Source: Desulfobulbaceae bacterium (GTDB taxonomy: Bacteria; Desulfobacterota; Desulfobulbia; Desulfobulbales; Desulfobulbaceae). Taken from it: a stretch of DNA of 15,367 nucleotides. Below, one piece after another: positions 13,863 through 15,367 of this stretch; the stretch's first letter is position 1; each line of letters opens with the position of its first letter. The DNA is taken from contig JALVAI010000503.1 in NCBI GenBank assembly GCA_027011235.1, positions 1 through 15,367 on the forward strand, in the 5' to 3' direction. Under the pieces are notes generated by a model. It was not told the DNA's origin. It did not search any database and was given only the letters and a program-made list of their open reading frames with translations. A program made the position numbers and the translations under genes.

Positions 13863-15056
13863 GTGGAATTCAATTATCTTCTCGAACTGGACCAGTTAGC
13901 CAGGCAAGAGGGGAAGAAATACAATCGCCAGCGCCTGCTTTACCGAACCCTGCAGAATACGCGTGGAAAACATTTTACCGGGATAATCGGTCCTCGCGGG
14001 GCGGGCAAGACTGTCCTCCTGAAACAGCTGCTGACAGACCGAAAAGATGCCTTCTATATTTCGGTGGACACTGTCACCTCGGACGATCTTTTTCAAATCG
14101 CCAACCACTTACAGCAAACCCTGAAGATCAGGTTGCTGCTCCTTGATGAAATCCATTTTCAGAAAGACTACGACGCTCAGCTCAAAAAAATATACGACTC
14201 CCTGGGATTAAAGATCATATTCACGAGTTCTGTGGCTCTGGCAATCGCCCAATCATCTTATGATCTGTCCCGTCGTGTTCATGTCCTCAAGCTGCCTCTC
14301 TTTTCCTTCAGAGAATACATCTACTTCAAAAACGACGTCCTGCTACCGACTCTTGGCCTGCAGGATATCATCGAAGAAAACTGGACCGGAGACCATCTTC
14401 GCTACGGCTACCTGTTTGATGAATACCTCCGTGGCGGCATTCTCCCTTTTGCATTGGACGAACCTGACCCGATCCCACTTCTTGCCAATATTCTGAAAAA
14501 GATCATCAGCCGTGATATTCCTCAGGTCATACCACTTTTGGTGGAAGAACTCCCGGTCATAGAAAAAATGATGCGGTTCATCGGGAAATCAACTGTTGAC
14601 GGCATAAATTATTCTTCAATTTCACGAAACATCGGCATTACCAAATACAAAGCCGAATCCTACCTGAACATCCTCACACAGGCACTGGTGACTCATGTGG
14701 TTTTCCCAAAGGGGACTGGTGTTATGCGGGAACCAAAAGTTCTCCTTACTCCGCCGTACCGCCTTCTTTATAATGATTATGAGTATGTTATTGGAGGATT
14801 ACGTGAGGATTTCTTCGCCGAGATGCTGACAGGCGCGTCCATTGAATTTCATTATCTCAAGAGTACCAGAGGGAGCAAGACTCCCGACTTCCTGGTACGG
14901 GATAAACAGGGAAATATTGTTCTTGAAGTTGGCGGGAAAGGAAAAGGGCGTTCTCAGTTCAAAGGCATAAAGGTGGAGCGTAAAATTATTTTATCACATG
15001 CAACTGAGATCAGCGGTATTCGACGCCCACTTTTTCTGCTCGGTTACCTGTATTAA
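13863..15056 (+). CDS. AAA+ ATPase, AAA_14/DUF4143 type, with a C-terminal nuclease-like domain
   Basis: The protein has 397 residues from the GTG at 13863. The N-terminal P-loop domain has Walker A GPRGAGKT (43-50), Walker B LLLLDE (91-96) and a sensor-1-like IIFTSS (118-123). The middle part (about 140-240) has the LPLFSFREY and RGGILPF segments typical of this ATPase family. A winged-helix-like stretch follows (about 240-275, YSSISRNIGITKYKAESYLNILTQA). The C-terminus (DUF4143 region) has PD (341-342), then E355 and K359 in EVGGK, the order seen in PD-(D/E)xK nuclease folds. Such proteins are common, often horizontally spread, and mostly without a proven function; links to toxin-antitoxin or defence roles are suggestions only. 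It is the sole gene between two tRNA-Leu repeats. Family is firm, role unknown. Confidence 0.9.
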   Translation: MEFNYLLELDQLARQEGKKYNRQRLLYRTLQNTRGKHFTGIIGPRGAGKTVLLKQLLTDRKDAFYISVDTVTSDDLFQIANHLQQTLKIRLLLLDEIHFQKDYDAQLKKIYDSLGLKIIFTSSVALAIAQSSYDLSRRVHVLKLPLFSFREYIYFKNDVLLPTLGLQDIIEENWTGDHLRYGYLFDEYLRGGILPFALDEPDPIPLLANILKKIISRDIPQVIPLLVEELPVIEKMMRFIGKSTVDGINYSSISRNIGITKYKAESYLNILTQALVTHVVFPKGTGVMREPKVLLTPPYRLLYNDYEYVIGGLREDFFAEMLTGASIEFHYLKSTRGSKTPDFLVRDKQGNIVLEVGGKGKGRSQFKGIKVERKIILSHATEISGIRRPLFLLGYLY

Positions 15057-15133
15057 AAGGGGAACAATTAGCAATAAAATCCCATATAAATCCTTTTATT
15101 TTAACATGTTGCATGGAAATACGTTAAACTCAT
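15057..15133 (+). other. Short A/T-rich tail after the ATPase gene
   Basis: This stretch lies between the ATPase stop and the second tRNA copy. A weak A/T-only inverted repeat, AATAAAA and TTTTATT (around 15074-15102), could form a poor hairpin, but there is no GC-rich stem. The duplicated tRNA terminator at 15207-15244 would end the ATPase transcript. Confidence 0.35.
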
Positions 15134-15183
15134 GGTATAGCCGGCGCATGCCCGTGGGAGTTCGACTCTCCCCTTCGGCACCA
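15134..15183 (+). pseudogene. Truncated tRNA-Leu 3' fragment
   Basis: These 50 bases align without gaps to 13591-13640 of the intact tRNA-Leu, with four substitutions near the 5' edge and 36 identical bases from 15148 to the CCA (15181-15183). The 5' acceptor strand, D arm and anticodon are absent, so it cannot make a tRNA. It is the presumed right attachment site of the cassette. Confidence 0.88.
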
Positions 15184-15206
15184 CCAAATATTCAAGGCAC
15201 CCTCAA

Positions 15207-15244
15207 GGCTTTATCTCGCAAGTAGCGAGATAAAGCCTTTTTTT
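15207..15244 (+). terminator. Intrinsic terminator, duplicated copy
   Basis: The arms 15207-15219 and 15225-15237 form a perfect 13-bp stem around AAGTA, followed by seven T residues. It is the copy of the tRNA terminator carried at the far end of the cassette, where it would close the ATPase transcript. The remaining bases to the window end (15256-15367) show no gene, only a small palindrome at 15346-15358. Confidence 0.92.
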
Positions 15245-15367
15245 ATGTCTTCCTGCCACCCCATCCTGTGCCCTCTCCTCCTTAGGTCCTGTATGTCCTT
15301 TGTCATCATGGATACTATATTACCGACATACCTGTTTTAAACAATTCATCTAAGATGAGACTTGCAA

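Larger units (their letters stand above)
13641..15183 (+). mobile_element. Possible 1.54-kb integrated cassette at tRNA-Leu, no integrase
   Basis: The unit between equivalent points of the two repeat copies is 1,543 bases. It holds a single gene, the AAA_14/DUF4143 ATPase, with its own promoter. An intact tRNA at one end and a truncated 3' tRNA copy at the other is the classic result of site-specific integration into a tRNA 3' end. The gene is visibly richer in A and T than the flavin and apr genes. There is no integrase, recombination directionality factor or replication gene, so it would be a mobilised passenger, a deletion remnant, or a segmental duplication. Boundaries assume crossover at the CCA end. 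Confidence 0.5.
15134..15255 (+). repeat. Direct repeat, copy 2 (tRNA-Leu 3' half plus terminator)
   Basis: This is the second copy of the block at 13591-13701. Similarity continues past the CCA through the terminator and about 11 bases beyond (9 of 11 match). It differs by nine substitutions and by an 11-base insertion that creates two TCAAGGC repeats (15192-15198 and 15203-15209). Confidence 0.85.

Overview
The window comes from a dissimilatory sulfate-reducing bacterium, most likely Desulfobacterota and plausibly Desulfobulbales. The reason is the order aprB-aprA-qmoA-qmoB, the core of the sulfate respiration pathway, with proteins of the standard bacterial AprBA and QmoA type. All of the metabolic genes are on the minus strand. 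Only the tRNA and the ATPase cassette at the right end are on the plus strand. The window looks chromosomal.

Layout from right to left, which is the direction of transcription. (1) A minus-strand gene run from about 13174 to 4494: ribF, a TPR protein, a zinc-ribbon/HEAT-like protein, a second TPR protein, ribE, ribBA, ribH, nusB and ftsK. Spacing is tight from 12024 onwards and several genes overlap or abut, so most of it is probably one operon. It makes riboflavin from GTP and ribulose 5-phosphate and converts it to FMN and FAD; ribD is the one step missing here. NusB and FtsK are housekeeping genes at the end of the run. (2) A 501-base gap (3993-4493) that holds a likely promoter and leader for aprBA. 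(3) aprB and aprA, the two subunits of the flavin and iron-sulfur enzyme APS reductase, closed by a strong intrinsic terminator (1421-1457). (4) qmoA and the first 14 codons of qmoB, with their own small promoter region that contains an 8-bp inverted repeat. Qmo is the membrane complex that passes quinol electrons to AprBA, so units 3 and 4 belong to one pathway although they appear to be separate transcription units.

At the right end, on the plus strand, a complete tRNA-Leu(CAG) gene (13554-13640) with promoter and terminator is followed by a 1.5-kb segment. This segment carries one gene, an AAA+ ATPase of the AAA_14/DUF4143 type with its own near-consensus promoter. It ends in a second, partial copy of the tRNA-Leu 3' half plus a second copy of the tRNA terminator. 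The duplicated block (13591-13701 and 15134-15255) looks like a pair of attachment sites around a very small integrated element that has no integrase of its own. This cassette is the most unusual part of the window. The second candidate for something undescribed is the three-gene TPR / zinc-HEAT / TPR group lodged between ribF and ribE.
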